The notes: generated from the sequence alone by a model not told the origin. A stretch of DNA of 64,000 bases from Streptomyces yatensis (GCF_018069625.1 NZ_CP072941.1:3224001-3288000); one strand, 5' to 3'; counted from the first letter of the stretch, positions 17,471 through 26,702 are shown. Translations and numbers: made by a program.

Positions 17471-19978
17471 TCAGGCCATGGGGGTGACAGCTGGCATGCC
17501 GGAAGGAGAGACGGACGTGATGAGGGGGTTGGCGATGGTCACATAGACGGACTGGGTGTCCACCGGTCCCACGAGTTCGTCCAGGCCGCGCAGCCGCGTG
17601 AGCAGATTGGCCTTGCAGCGCAGGGTGGGCGTCTCCAGGAGCCGGGCGGGAAGCGGTGAGCGGGTTCTGCCGGGGCCGGACGCGGCCTCGGTGAGAAAGC
17701 GGCGGAACGCGGCCAGCAGGACGCGCTCGTCGACGAGTCGCTGGGACCCGAAGGCGCCGATCATTCCGAGGACGTTGTTGACACCCAGGTAGTAGGCGAA
17801 CCGCTCGTCGGTGACCTCATCGGGGACGAAGGTGTCGCTGCGGCCGCCGATACCGGGCAGCCGGTGCTGGAGTTCGGCGTGCCGGGACGCGCGGAAGTAG
17901 TAGCCCTGGTTGTCCCGGTAGCGGCCGCCGATCGGCCAGCCGTCGGGATCCAGCAGCACCAGGGTGTTCTGCTGATGCGCCTCGAGCGCGATGCCGGCTT
18001 CTCCGTCCAGCCAGAGCACGGGGCGTACGACCGTGTGCAGATAGCGCAGGAACCACTCCGCGCCGACGGCCGCGGTGGAACGGCCGGTGCGAGCGGCGAG
18101 CCGGGCGACGAGGTGGGCCAGCCGGGAACGCATCACCGGCTGTCCGCGCCAGGGGCGCAGCGCGAGGAGTCCGGCGACGCAGACGGCGTCGTCGCCGGGA
18201 CCGAACGGGTTGTGCCGGATGACGACGTCGAGGCCGGTCACGGGTTCGCCATCCGGTCCGTCGACGGCGAGCCAGGCCGGGTCCCGGACGATGTCGAAGC
18301 CCGGGAATCCGGGGAAGGCCGCCCGCCACTGCTCGGCCAGTCCGCTGCGGAGCAGCCGGTGCACCTCGACACCGCGGCGGAGTTCCTTACGGAGGTTCTC
18401 ACGACGGGAGTTGGTGATCCGCAGAGCGAGGGAGAGTTTCAGCATGGCAGGAGCGCCGGGCCGGTAGACGGTGCGGACCGAGGAGGTGGGGTGCCAGTGT
18501 CCGCCGGACGGCCCGAGGTCGTGCAACAGGCCGGAGTCGAAAAGCGCGGCGGCGTCCGGACGGTGCCGGATCTCGCGGGCCTGCCAGGGATGCAGCGGCA
18601 AGGGCACGGTCCCGTCGGGCAGTTGGAGGCCGTTGCCCGCCAGGGAGAGGGCGAGCCGCTCGGCGGGCACGGTCCGGCCGCGCTCCGTCCAGGCCGACTC
18701 GCAGGCCAGCACGGACCGGGCGACCGCGATCCAGTGAAGAGGGAAGGAGCCACGCGATTCCGGTGAGCAGACGGTGGATTCGCTGTCGGAGAGCCCCTCG
18801 CGGCTCTTCGGCGTGGGATGCAGGGGGTGACCGAAGAGGAGGGACTGTTCCGCATTGAGAAACGGGGTGCTCGTGCCGGGATCGCCGGGCGCCGCCCGGC
18901 GGTGGGCGAGGAAGAGGGCGGTGCGTCGCACGGAGTCCGCGACACGGCCGACGAGTTCGGTGGCGTCCGCGTCGGGGTCGTCCCGCCGTGCGCTGTACGC
19001 CGCCTCGCGGGTGAGCAGGGCCGCGAGGGTGACCGCCCCGACGGCGGGCGCGTCATGGGGGCCGTGTTCCAGCAGCGGCGGGCCGAAGCGGTGCAAGCCG
19101 GTGGGGGACCAATAGCGCACGGGGACGAGGAGGACGGTTCCGCTGGCAGCGAGGGGGATGCGCAGGGTGTCCCCGTCGGGGCGCGCGAGGCCGCTCTCGC
19201 GTACCCAGCAGCGCAGCAGGTTCTCGACTCCCGCGCCGTCGGCCGCGATCTGCGGGTCGGGGTCGTCGAGCGGATCCACACCGAGCACAGGGGCACGGTC
19301 GGCGGGCGCGTCATGGCTGTCGCGGTCCTGCCGGGGAACGACCGTCGAGGGGAAGGGCGGCCCCTGGGCGGGCAGTTGCGGCATGGGCAGCTCCTCCGCG
19401 GGCCCTGGGACGGAGGGCTGGGGTGCTCTCGCTCCCGCGCTCGCTTCCGTCCCGCCGACGAGCGGAGCCCTGGCGGGCGCCACCGCCAGGGGCAGTGGCT
19501 CCTCCGCGAGGGGTGGCGGCTCCTCCGCGAGGGGTGGCAGCACCGGGGCGAGGGGTGGCAGCTGCGGCGCCTGTGATGGCGGCACCGCCGCCGGGGGAAG
19601 TGGCCCTGCCATCGGGGGTGATGGCTCCGCCGCCGGGGGTGGCGCTGCCGCCGAGGGTGCTGGTACTGCCGCCAGGGGGAGCGGTACCGCAGCGAGCGGT
19701 GGTGACGGTGCTGGGGGTGGCGGCGGTGCTGGGGGCTCCGCCTGGTCTCCGGCGGCCGTCATGGCGGTGGACGGTGCCCTGACCGTCGAGACCGCCGCGG
19801 GTGGGGCGGGCGGAGCGGGTGGTCTGGTCGTCCCGGCCGGGGGAGGCGCTGTGTGAGGCGGATGCGGGAGGGGCAGCGGCGGGGGGCCGGGGTGGGCGGA
19901 GTCGCTGGAGTCGGTCAGGGCGCCGGGCACGGGCTGCGGTCGGGGAGACACGGGGGCTCCCCCGGGGGTGTGCGGCAT
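17471..19978 (-). CDS. IucA/IucC-family NIS siderophore synthetase with long Pro/Ala-rich N-terminal extension
   Basis: 835 aa. Residues ~225-835 form an NRPS-independent siderophore synthetase, which condenses a carboxylic acid with an amine via an acyl-adenylate. Family motifs visible are LPLHPWQAREI, LKLSLALRITNSRRENL, IALEAHQQNTLVLLD and RYRDNQGYYFR. The usual family length is about 580-620 residues. The extra ~220 residues are almost wholly Pro, Ala, Leu and Glu (PPLAEEPPPLAEEPLPLA) with in-frame 21-bp DNA repeats. The annotated ATG lies ~100 bp after the aminotransferase stop but has no clear ribosome site, so the true start may be further downstream. It is the middle gene of the operon. 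Confidence 0.88.
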   Translation of the reverse strand: MPHTPGGAPVSPRPQPVPGALTDSSDSAHPGPPPLPLPHPPHTAPPPAGTTRPPAPPAPPAAVSTVRAPSTAMTAAGDQAEPPAPPPPPAPSPPLAAVPLPLAAVPAPSAAAPPPAAEPSPPMAGPLPPAAVPPSQAPQLPPLAPVLPPLAEEPPPLAEEPLPLAVAPARAPLVGGTEASAGARAPQPSVPGPAEELPMPQLPAQGPPFPSTVVPRQDRDSHDAPADRAPVLGVDPLDDPDPQIAADGAGVENLLRCWVRESGLARPDGDTLRIPLAASGTVLLVPVRYWSPTGLHRFGPPLLEHGPHDAPAVGAVTLAALLTREAAYSARRDDPDADATELVGRVADSVRRTALFLAHRRAAPGDPGTSTPFLNAEQSLLFGHPLHPTPKSREGLSDSESTVCSPESRGSFPLHWIAVARSVLACESAWTERGRTVPAERLALSLAGNGLQLPDGTVPLPLHPWQAREIRHRPDAAALFDSGLLHDLGPSGGHWHPTSSVRTVYRPGAPAMLKLSLALRITNSRRENLRKELRRGVEVHRLLRSGLAEQWRAAFPGFPGFDIVRDPAWLAVDGPDGEPVTGLDVVIRHNPFGPGDDAVCVAGLLALRPWRGQPVMRSRLAHLVARLAARTGRSTAAVGAEWFLRYLHTVVRPVLWLDGEAGIALEAHQQNTLVLLDPDGWPIGGRYRDNQGYYFRASRHAELQHRLPGIGGRSDTFVPDEVTDERFAYYLGVNNVLGMIGAFGSQRLVDERVLLAAFRRFLTEAASGPGRTRSPLPARLLETPTLRCKANLLTRLRGLDELVGPVDTQSVYVTIANPLITSVSPSGMPAVTPMA
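19497..19559. repeat. 21-bp tandem repeats within the NIS synthetase gene
   Basis: Two identical 21-bp units (19497-19517 and 19518-19538) and a third degenerate copy (19539-19559) encode seven-residue PPLAEEP-like repeats. Because 21 is a multiple of three, copy-number changes keep the frame. Confidence 0.8.
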
Positions 19979-20077
19979 GATGGGTGCGGCGCGGGCATCA
20001 CGGCGTTCACGTCCTGGGCCCGGCGCCTGCCTCCTTCGGTGGTGCGATGGCGGTGCGGTCGTACGGTGCGGGGCACG

Positions 20078-21847
20078 TCAGTGGCGGTTTCCGGTGAACG
20101 GTGGGGCGAATGGGTCGGCGGCGGGCGGGACTTCACCGGAGCGGGAGCGGGTTCCGGAGGTGCGGATCGCCGCGTCCAGGGCGTCGGCGAGCCGGTCCAG
20201 AACGGCCTCTGTCTGCTCGTCGGTGATGGTGAGCGGAGGGAGGAGGCGGATCACCGCGTCGTGGCGTCCGCCGAGTTCGACGATGAGCCCGCGCCGTAGG
20301 CACTCCTGCTGTACCGCCGCCGCGAGCGCGGGATCGGCCGACGGAGCCGTCGTACGCGTGACACCGGCGTACGACACTCCCCCGCCCAGGACTTGGCGCG
20401 CATCCCCGCTCAGGGCTCCGCGCGTGCCCTCGCCCTCGGCGCCCGTCAGCCAGGCCCCTTCACACGGGGGCACTTCGCCCGGAGCCACCGCCCTCCGGGA
20501 TGCTCCGTACGGGGTTGTGCCGCCCGAGGTCCCCTCCCAGTCGGCGTCGGCGACGGGCCCAACTCGCGCTGCGGGCCCGACCCGAGCTGGAGATCCGGCC
20601 TGCCCGGCCTCCGCCATGGTCCCGGCCTCCGCCATGGTTCTGGCTTCCGTCACGGCCCCCGTCTCGGCGATGCCTCCCGCCTTCGCGGTGGGTCCAGCCT
20701 CCGGGGCGACCAGTTCCAGGCCGATCATGAGGCCGCGGCCGCGTACCTCGCCGATCTGCGGGCGTCCGGCGGCAAATCGGCGCAGCCGCTCCAGCATTCG
20801 CCGGCCGACGACCGCCGCCCGCTGGGCGAGGTGGTTCTCCCGGACATACGCGAGGGTGGCCGTGCCCGCGGCCATCGCCAGCTGGTTGCCGCGGAAGGTG
20901 CCCGCGTGGGCGCCGGGGGGCCAGGCGTCCAGCTCCTCCCGGTAGACGACGACGGCCAACGGCAGGCCCCCGCCGATGGCCTTCGACAGCACCATCACAT
21001 CGGGCACCACTCCGCTGTGGTCGACCGCCCAGAAGGCCCCGGTGCGCCCGACGCCGGTCTGTACCTCGTCCGCGATGAGCGGGATGGAGCGGGCCGCGGT
21101 GATCTCGCGCATCCGGAGCAGCCAGCCGTCCGGTGCCGGGATCACGCCGCCCTCGCCCTGCACGGGTTCGAGGATCATCCCGGCCGGGTCGGGCACCCCG
21201 CCCTTCGGGTCGTCGAGCAGGTTCTCGGCCCAGCGCGCGGAGAGTTCGGCACCGCGCTCCCCGCCGGCCCCGAACGGGCAGCGGTAGTCATACGGAAAGG
21301 GCAGCCGGGTCACACTAGCCGCGGGGGCGCCGCCGGAGGCGGCCAGCGCACCGGCCGTCATGCCGTGATAGGCCCCGGTGAAGGCGAGCAGGCCGTCGCG
21401 CCCCGTGGCGATCCGCACCAGCTTGAGAGCGGCCTCGACCGCGTCCGTGCCCGCCGGTCCGCAGAACTGCACCCGCGCGCCGGCGGCGAGTCCGGGCGGC
21501 AGGGTGGCGAACAGCTCGTCCGTGAAGGCGTCCTTGACCGGGGTGGCCAAGTCCAGGACCTGCAGCGGCGCTTCCGAGTCCAGAACGGCCCGGATCGCTT
21601 CCAGCACCACCGGGTGGTTGTGCCCCAGGGCCAGCGCCCCGGCCCCGGAGAGGCAGTCGAGATAGCGGCGGCCGTCGGCCCCTTCGATCGTCATTCCCCG
21701 GGCGCGCACGGGGACGATGGGCAGCGCCCGGGCATAGGTGCGGGCAGCCGACTCACGCAGCGCCTGGCGCCGCAGAATCCCCTGGGTGGCGCCGCCGTCG
21801 TCGGAGACGGCGGACAGGGCCATCGGCGGGAGCTGGGTCACGGCCAC
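20078..21847 (-). CDS. Class III aminotransferase, diaminobutyrate--2-oxoglutarate type, with ~120-residue low-complexity insertion
   Basis: 589 aa from GTG at 21847 (VAVTQLPPMALS), with AGGAGG ten bases upstream; a second GTG two codons on is possible. The open frame up to 22087 is not credible. Class III features are LDCLSGAGALALGHNHP, FCGPAGTDAVEAALK, GAYHGMTAGAL, DEVQTGVGRTG and the PLP lysine in LSKAIGGGLPL. The family makes 2,4-diaminobutyrate from aspartate semialdehyde, the first step of several siderophore pathways. Between GLMIGLELVAPEAG and DPALAAAVQQECLRRG lies an Ala/Gly/Glu-rich stretch (about 20340-20700) with repeats such as MAEAGTMAEAG. Relatives usually pass directly across this point. 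First gene of the operon. Confidence 0.9.
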   Translation of the reverse strand: MAVTQLPPMALSAVSDDGGATQGILRRQALRESAARTYARALPIVPVRARGMTIEGADGRRYLDCLSGAGALALGHNHPVVLEAIRAVLDSEAPLQVLDLATPVKDAFTDELFATLPPGLAAGARVQFCGPAGTDAVEAALKLVRIATGRDGLLAFTGAYHGMTAGALAASGGAPAASVTRLPFPYDYRCPFGAGGERGAELSARWAENLLDDPKGGVPDPAGMILEPVQGEGGVIPAPDGWLLRMREITAARSIPLIADEVQTGVGRTGAFWAVDHSGVVPDVMVLSKAIGGGLPLAVVVYREELDAWPPGAHAGTFRGNQLAMAAGTATLAYVRENHLAQRAAVVGRRMLERLRRFAAGRPQIGEVRGRGLMIGLELVAPEAGPTAKAGGIAETGAVTEARTMAEAGTMAEAGQAGSPARVGPAARVGPVADADWEGTSGGTTPYGASRRAVAPGEVPPCEGAWLTGAEGEGTRGALSGDARQVLGGGVSYAGVTRTTAPSADPALAAAVQQECLRRGLIVELGGRHDAVIRLLPPLTITDEQTEAVLDRLADALDAAIRTSGTRSRSGEVPPAADPFAPPFTGNRH

Positions 21848-21933
21848 GAGTCTCGGTCCTCCTGCTGCTGAACACCCTCCGGCTGTCCCCCGTACGTACC
21901 AACGACGCGTGGGGCTCTGGATCACGGGCTTGG

Positions 21934-22000
21934 CGAAGATCCTTGCGGCCGGGGGGCCAAGATCCTTGCGGCCGGGGGCGAAGATCCTTACGGCCGGGAA
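21934..22000. repeat. Three 22-23 bp direct repeats in a divergent promoter region
   Basis: Three tandem copies with core AAGATCCTTGCGGCCGGG start at 21934, 21957 and 21979 (third copy has one change, TTACGG). They lie between the siderophore-type operon (leftward) and the protease gene (rightward). A period of about two helical turns would put three identical sites on one face of the DNA, as for a cooperative regulator. No classic iron box was found here. Confidence 0.75.
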
Positions 22001-22128
22001 CCAAGGACCCGCTCGCAGCCGTCGTAGGCGGCACCGGCATAGTGGGATTCCACCCCATTGCCGGGGCGGTGCATGACAATTCCACATAGGCCGTAGAGCA
22101 GATCAGTACCTCAGGGGGAGTTCCGCCC

Positions 22129-23298
22129 ATGCCATCCTCACGCCGACCCGCACTGGCCGTGGCCGCCATAGCCTCGGTTCTGGCGCTCACCGCCACCGCG
22201 TGCGATTCCTCGGACGACAACACCGACGCCCGGCCGACCGCGTCGGAACAGGGCGTGGACGACATCAAGCTGCCCGACAACCTCAACGACAAGTTGAAGA
22301 ACCTCGGCATCGATCTGGACCAGTGGAAGAACGGTGCCTGGAACAAGTGGGACCGGGACGACTGGCTCCGCGAGGCCGGTGACTTCATCAACCCGATCAT
22401 CAAGGGGCTGTGGAAGCCGGACCGGATGCGCGACGCGCAGGAGCCCGACAAGCCGGTCGACGACAGCGACATCGCGGACGACCAGGGTGTGACCGACCCC
22501 GATCCGCAGCCTGTCCCGGCCAAGGAGGTCACCAGCCCGTACAGCTCCAAGGTCCCCTACGCGGGCAAGGTGTTCTTCGACGGCCCCGAGGGTTCGATGG
22601 TCTGCTCCGCGACCGTGGTCGAGGACCCGGCGCACCCCGGCAAGTCCAACCTGGTGTGGACCGCGGGCCACTGCGTCCACGCGGGCAAGGGCGGCGGCTG
22701 GTACAAGAACCTGATGTTCGTCCCCTCCTACAACGACGCGGGCAAGTCGCAGGCGGAGCTGGAGAACGCCACCAAGGAGGAGCTGGCTCCCAAGGGCGTC
22801 TGGTGGGCCGACTGGGCGCAGACCTCCTCGCAGTGGATCGACCGGGGCGCGGCGGTGGGCGGCAAGGGTGCTCCGTACGACTTCGCGGTGATGCATGTGA
22901 AGCCGGAGGTCAGCGGCGGCAAGTCGCTCGAGGAGATGGTGGGCGGCGCGCTGCCGGTCGACTTCAACGCCCCGGCGGTGAAGTCCATCGACGAGATCAC
23001 GGCCACTGGCTACCCGGCCGCCCCGCCGTTCGACGGCCAGAAGATGAACCAGTGCGCGGACAAGCCGGGCCGGCTCTCCCTGGACGCCAAGCAGCCCACG
23101 ATGTACCGCATCGGCTGCACCATGACCGCGGGTTCCTCCGGCGGTGGCTGGGTCGCCGAGGGCTCGGACGGCAAGCCCTCGCTGGTGTCCAACACCTCGA
23201 TCGGCCCGTCCAACGCGACCTGGCTGGCGGGCCCGCACCTGGGCCCCGAGGCGAAGGGCGTCTACAACGCGGTCAGCAAGAAGTTCGCGAGCCAGTGA
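22129..23298 (+). CDS. Secreted trypsin-like serine protease, putative lipoprotein
   Basis: 389 aa. N-terminal signal MPSSRRPALAVAAIASVLAL is followed by TATAC, a lipobox-like site with Cys25, then an acidic linker (~27-140). The protease domain shows the catalytic triad: His in TAGHCVH (~186), Asp in YDFAVMH (~252) and Ser in AGSSGGGW (~340). Two cysteines flank His and Ser. It probably acts at the cell surface. It is followed by a very strong bidirectional terminator and diverges from the siderophore-type operon. Confidence 0.9.
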   Translation: MPSSRRPALAVAAIASVLALTATACDSSDDNTDARPTASEQGVDDIKLPDNLNDKLKNLGIDLDQWKNGAWNKWDRDDWLREAGDFINPIIKGLWKPDRMRDAQEPDKPVDDSDIADDQGVTDPDPQPVPAKEVTSPYSSKVPYAGKVFFDGPEGSMVCSATVVEDPAHPGKSNLVWTAGHCVHAGKGGGWYKNLMFVPSYNDAGKSQAELENATKEELAPKGVWWADWAQTSSQWIDRGAAVGGKGAPYDFAVMHVKPEVSGGKSLEEMVGGALPVDFNAPAVKSIDEITATGYPAAPPFDGQKMNQCADKPGRLSLDAKQPTMYRIGCTMTAGSSGGGWVAEGSDGKPSLVSNTSIGPSNATWLAGPHLGPEAKGVYNAVSKKFASQ

Positions 23299-23328
23299 CC
23301 GGCTGAGCCGGTAGCCGTCCGGCACCAC

Positions 23329-23376
23329 ACGACGCAGGGCCCGCCCCCGGAAGTCCGGGGGCGGGCCCTGCGTCGT
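23329..23376. terminator. Bidirectional terminator, 22-bp perfect stem
   Basis: Arms 23329-23350 and 23355-23376 are exact reverse complements with a 4-base loop (AAGT). It sits between the convergent protease and hflX genes. Confidence 0.9.
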
Positions 23377-23413
23377 ATGCCTGTCGTGCCTTCGCCGTGT
23401 GTGCCGGTCGTGG

Positions 23414-24916
23414 CTAGTGCTGTCCGGCGGCCGCGGCCGGTACGAAACGCCGCAGCTCCGCCGCGAGCTCCTCGTGCACCCGCGCCTTGAGCAGCGTGCC
23501 CTCGGGGGTGTGCTCCTCGGAGAGAACCTCACCCTCGGCATGGGTGCGCGCGACCAGCTTGCCGTCGGTGTACGGCAGCAGGACCTCGATCTCGACCTGG
23601 GGCCGGGGCAGCTCCTCGTCGATCACCGCGAGCAGCTCGTCGATGCCCTGCCCGCTGCGGGCCGACACCGCCATGGCGCGCCGCTCCAGGCGCAGCAGCC
23701 GCTGCACCACCAGCGGATCGGCCAGATCCGCCTTGTTGATCACGACGATCTCGGGCACGTCGACCGCGCCCACATCGCGGATCACCTCGCGCACGGCGGC
23801 CAGCTGCTCCTCCGGCGCCGGATGCGAGCCGTCCACCACATGGACGATCAGATCGGCGTCGCCGACCTCCTCCATCGTGGAGCGGAACGCCTCCACCAGG
23901 TGGTGCGGCAGGTGCCGGACGAACCCGACGGTGTCCGCCAGTGTGTAGAGCCGCCCGCTGGGGGTCTCGGCCCGGCGCACGGTCGGGTCGAGGGTGGCGA
24001 ACAGTGCGTTCTCCACCAGGACGCCCGCGCCGGTGAGCCGGTTGAGCAGCGAGGACTTGCCCGCGTTGGTGTATCCGGCGATGGCGACGGAGGGGACCTT
24101 GTGGCGCCGGCGCTCCTGCCGCTTGATGTCGCGGCCGGTCTTCATCTCGGCGATCTCGCGGCGCATCTTCGCCATCTTCTCGCGGATGCGGCGCCGGTCC
24201 GTCTCGATCTTGGTCTCACCGGGACCACGGGTGGCCATACCGCCGCCCGAGGATCCGGAGCCACCGCCACCCATCTGCCGGGACAGCGACTGACCCCAGC
24301 CTCGCAGCCGCGGCAGCATGTACTGCATCTGGGCGAGGGAGACCTGCGCCTTGCCCTCTCGGGACTTGGCGTGCTGGGCGAAGATGTCGAGGATCAGGGC
24401 GGTCCGGTCGACCACCTTGACCTTGACGACGTCCTCGAGGTGGATCAGCTGGCCGGGGCTCAGCTCACCGTCGCAGACCACGGTGTCGGCACCGGACTCG
24501 ACCACGATGTCGCGCAGTTCCTCGGCCTTGCCGGAGCCGATGTAGGTGGCGGGGTCCGGCTTGTTGCGCCGCTGGATCACGCCGTCGAGCACCAGGGCGC
24601 CGGCGGTCTCGGCGAGCGCGGCCAGCTCCGCCAGGGAGTTCTCCGCGTCCTGCGCCGTGCCGGAGGTCCATACGCCGACCAGCACCACGCGCTCCAGGCG
24701 CAGCTGCCGGTACTCGACCTCGGTGATGTCCTCGAGCTCGGTGGACAGGCCCACCACGCGCCGCAGCGCGGCACGGTCGGAGCGGTCGTACTGGTCGCCG
24801 TCACGCTCCTCGTCGATCTCGTGACTCCAGGCGACGTCCTCTTCCATCAGGGCGTCGGCCCGAAGGCTCTCGGCGGGTCGCTGCCGGTCCTGCGGAAGGG
24901 AAGAGGAGTGGGTCAA
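23414..24916 (-). CDS. hflX: GTPase HflX
   Basis: 500 aa from TTG at 24916 (MTHSSSLPQD), chosen because AAGGA precedes it by five bases; the frame to 25021 has no ribosome site. HflX N-terminal domain (ERVVLVGVWTSGTA, GELSPGQL) is followed by a long helical linker with a glycine/serine patch (QMGGGGSGSSGGG). The G domain follows: GYTNAGKSSL (G1), DTVGFVRHLPHHLVEAF (G3), NKADL (G4). It binds and splits stalled or hibernating 70S ribosomes under stress. It lies downstream of the M1 peptidase gene on the same strand. Confidence 0.95.
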   Translation of the reverse strand: MTHSSSLPQDRQRPAESLRADALMEEDVAWSHEIDEERDGDQYDRSDRAALRRVVGLSTELEDITEVEYRQLRLERVVLVGVWTSGTAQDAENSLAELAALAETAGALVLDGVIQRRNKPDPATYIGSGKAEELRDIVVESGADTVVCDGELSPGQLIHLEDVVKVKVVDRTALILDIFAQHAKSREGKAQVSLAQMQYMLPRLRGWGQSLSRQMGGGGSGSSGGGMATRGPGETKIETDRRRIREKMAKMRREIAEMKTGRDIKRQERRRHKVPSVAIAGYTNAGKSSLLNRLTGAGVLVENALFATLDPTVRRAETPSGRLYTLADTVGFVRHLPHHLVEAFRSTMEEVGDADLIVHVVDGSHPAPEEQLAAVREVIRDVGAVDVPEIVVINKADLADPLVVQRLLRLERRAMAVSARSGQGIDELLAVIDEELPRPQVEIEVLLPYTDGKLVARTHAEGEVLSEEHTPEGTLLKARVHEELAAELRRFVPAAAAGQH

Positions 24917-25036
24917 AGGAATCCTTACGTCGTGGAATACCGTCACTGTCGACAACGCGTGGCGGGCCCGCGGGATTCCCCGCCGGGGCCGGCCGCGACG
25001 CCGACCCCTTGATGGTCGCACGCGGCGGCCGGGCCG

Positions 25037-26617
25037 TCACCCTGGTTTCACGGCCCATGGCACCGCGTAACGCACCGCGTGCCGCCCCGCCCGGGCGCCC
25101 GGCAGGGCAGCGCCCTTCGTGCTCTCCTTCGCCGTCGGCCGCCAGTCGGCGTGTCCCGGCATCGGCGGCGTCTTCTCGCCGTACAGCCAGGGACGGAGGA
25201 ATCCGCTCAGGTCACGCCCCGCCACCTGGGAGGCCAGCCGGATGAAGTCGGCGGTCGAGGCCACTCCGTCGCGGTGGCGGAGCACCCATTCCCGCTCCAG
25301 CCGGTCGAAGGCGGCCCGGCCGATCCGCTGCCGCAGTGCGTACAGCACCAGCGCGCTGCCGTCGTAGACGACCGGGCGGAAGATGCCGATCTGCTGACCG
25401 GAGTCGGCCGGTTTGGGGGCCGCGGGCGGCCCGCCCTCGGCCCGCCAGGCGTCGGACTGCTCGTACGCCTTGCGCATCCGCCGCTCCAGGCTCGCCTTAC
25501 CGCGCTCATCGGCGTACAGCGCCTCGTACCAGGTGGCGTGGCCCTCGTTGAGCCAGAGATCGGACCAGCGGCGCGGGCTGACGCTGTCGCCGAACCACTG
25601 GTGCGCCAGCTCGTGCACCATGATCGATTCGATGTACCACCGCGGCAGCTCCTCGCTGGTGAACAGATCGCGCTCGAAGAGGGAGAGCGTCTGGGTCTCC
25701 AGCTCGAAGCCGGTGGTGGCGTGGGCGATCAGGACGCCGTAGTTCTCGAAGGGGTAGCGCCCGGCCTTCTTCTCCATCCAGGCCAGCTGTCCGGGAGTGC
25801 GCGCGAGCCATTTCTCCAGCCGTGCGCGGTCCGCCGCGGGTACGACGTCGCGCACCGGCAGCCCATGGGGCCCGGTGCGGCGCGGCACGGCGGAGCGGCC
25901 GATGGAGATCTGCGCCAGCTCGGTGGCCATGGGATGGGCGAGGTGGTACGTCCAGATGGTCCGCGATCCCTTGCGGACGCGCAGTCCGGGAAGACCGCCC
26001 GCGACGACCGTAAGGCTCTTCGGAGCGGTGATCCGGAAGGTGAAGCGGGCCTTGTCGGCGGGGTGGTCGTTGCAGGGGAAGACCCGGTGGGCGGCGTTGG
26101 CCTGGTTGGCCATGACCAGCCCGTCGCCGGTGCGGACCCAGCCGCCGCTGGTGTCGCCCCGCGGATCGCTGGTGTGGTGGACGGTGACCCGGAAGGCGGC
26201 GCCCTTACGGAGCGGGGCGGACGGCGTGACCACCAGGTCCTCACCAGCCGTCACGAACCGGGCCCGCGCTCCGTCGACCCGCACCGAGTCCACGACGCCC
26301 TGGGCGAAGTCGAGGTTGACGGTGCGCAGGGGGGCGGTGGTGTGGGCGTCGATGGTGGTGACGGCGTCGAGCGGCCGGTCCTGGCGGCGGTAGTCGAACG
26401 CGATGTCGTACGCCGTGACGTCGTACCCGGGGTTGCCGAGCTCCGGGAAGAGGGGGTCGCCGATGCCCAGCGGCCCGGGGTGCGTGGACGATACCGGCCC
26501 CGCGGCGGAGGAGGGCCCGACCGCGAGGAAGACGGCGGCCATGGCCGCGGCCACCAGCGCGGTCCTGCGGCGTCCGGTGCGCGGCGGCCAGGGGCGGCGC
26601 CCCGAAGAAAACGTCAT
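25037..26617 (-). CDS. Secreted M1-family zinc metallopeptidase
   Basis: 526 aa. A signal peptide is visible (RRRTALVAAAMAAVFLAVGP, cleavage likely near SSAAG). The zinc site is HELAHQWFGD plus the downstream Glu in LWLNEGHATW. The substrate-binding exopeptidase GxMEN-type motif is replaced by TTGFELETQT. It is shorter than aminopeptidase N (~850 aa), like other secreted actinobacterial M1 proteins lacking the large C-terminal helical domain. It is probably an aminopeptidase outside the cell. Confidence 0.9.
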   Translation of the reverse strand: MTFSSGRRPWPPRTGRRRTALVAAAMAAVFLAVGPSSAAGPVSSTHPGPLGIGDPLFPELGNPGYDVTAYDIAFDYRRQDRPLDAVTTIDAHTTAPLRTVNLDFAQGVVDSVRVDGARARFVTAGEDLVVTPSAPLRKGAAFRVTVHHTSDPRGDTSGGWVRTGDGLVMANQANAAHRVFPCNDHPADKARFTFRITAPKSLTVVAGGLPGLRVRKGSRTIWTYHLAHPMATELAQISIGRSAVPRRTGPHGLPVRDVVPAADRARLEKWLARTPGQLAWMEKKAGRYPFENYGVLIAHATTGFELETQTLSLFERDLFTSEELPRWYIESIMVHELAHQWFGDSVSPRRWSDLWLNEGHATWYEALYADERGKASLERRMRKAYEQSDAWRAEGGPPAAPKPADSGQQIGIFRPVVYDGSALVLYALRQRIGRAAFDRLEREWVLRHRDGVASTADFIRLASQVAGRDLSGFLRPWLYGEKTPPMPGHADWRPTAKESTKGAALPGARAGRHAVRYAVPWAVKPG

Positions 26618-26702
26618 GCCCTACGGCTACCAGCGCCCCGACCCCGGCGCAGTCGCTCCCGGCTTTGATCCACCCGAAGGAGTTCAGACGGCCCGACGGC
26701 GC

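Noticed and set aside
21848..22087. Upstream extension of the aminotransferase to 22087
   Set aside because: Covers the 22-bp repeats, has no ribosome site, and AGGAGG precedes GTG 21847.
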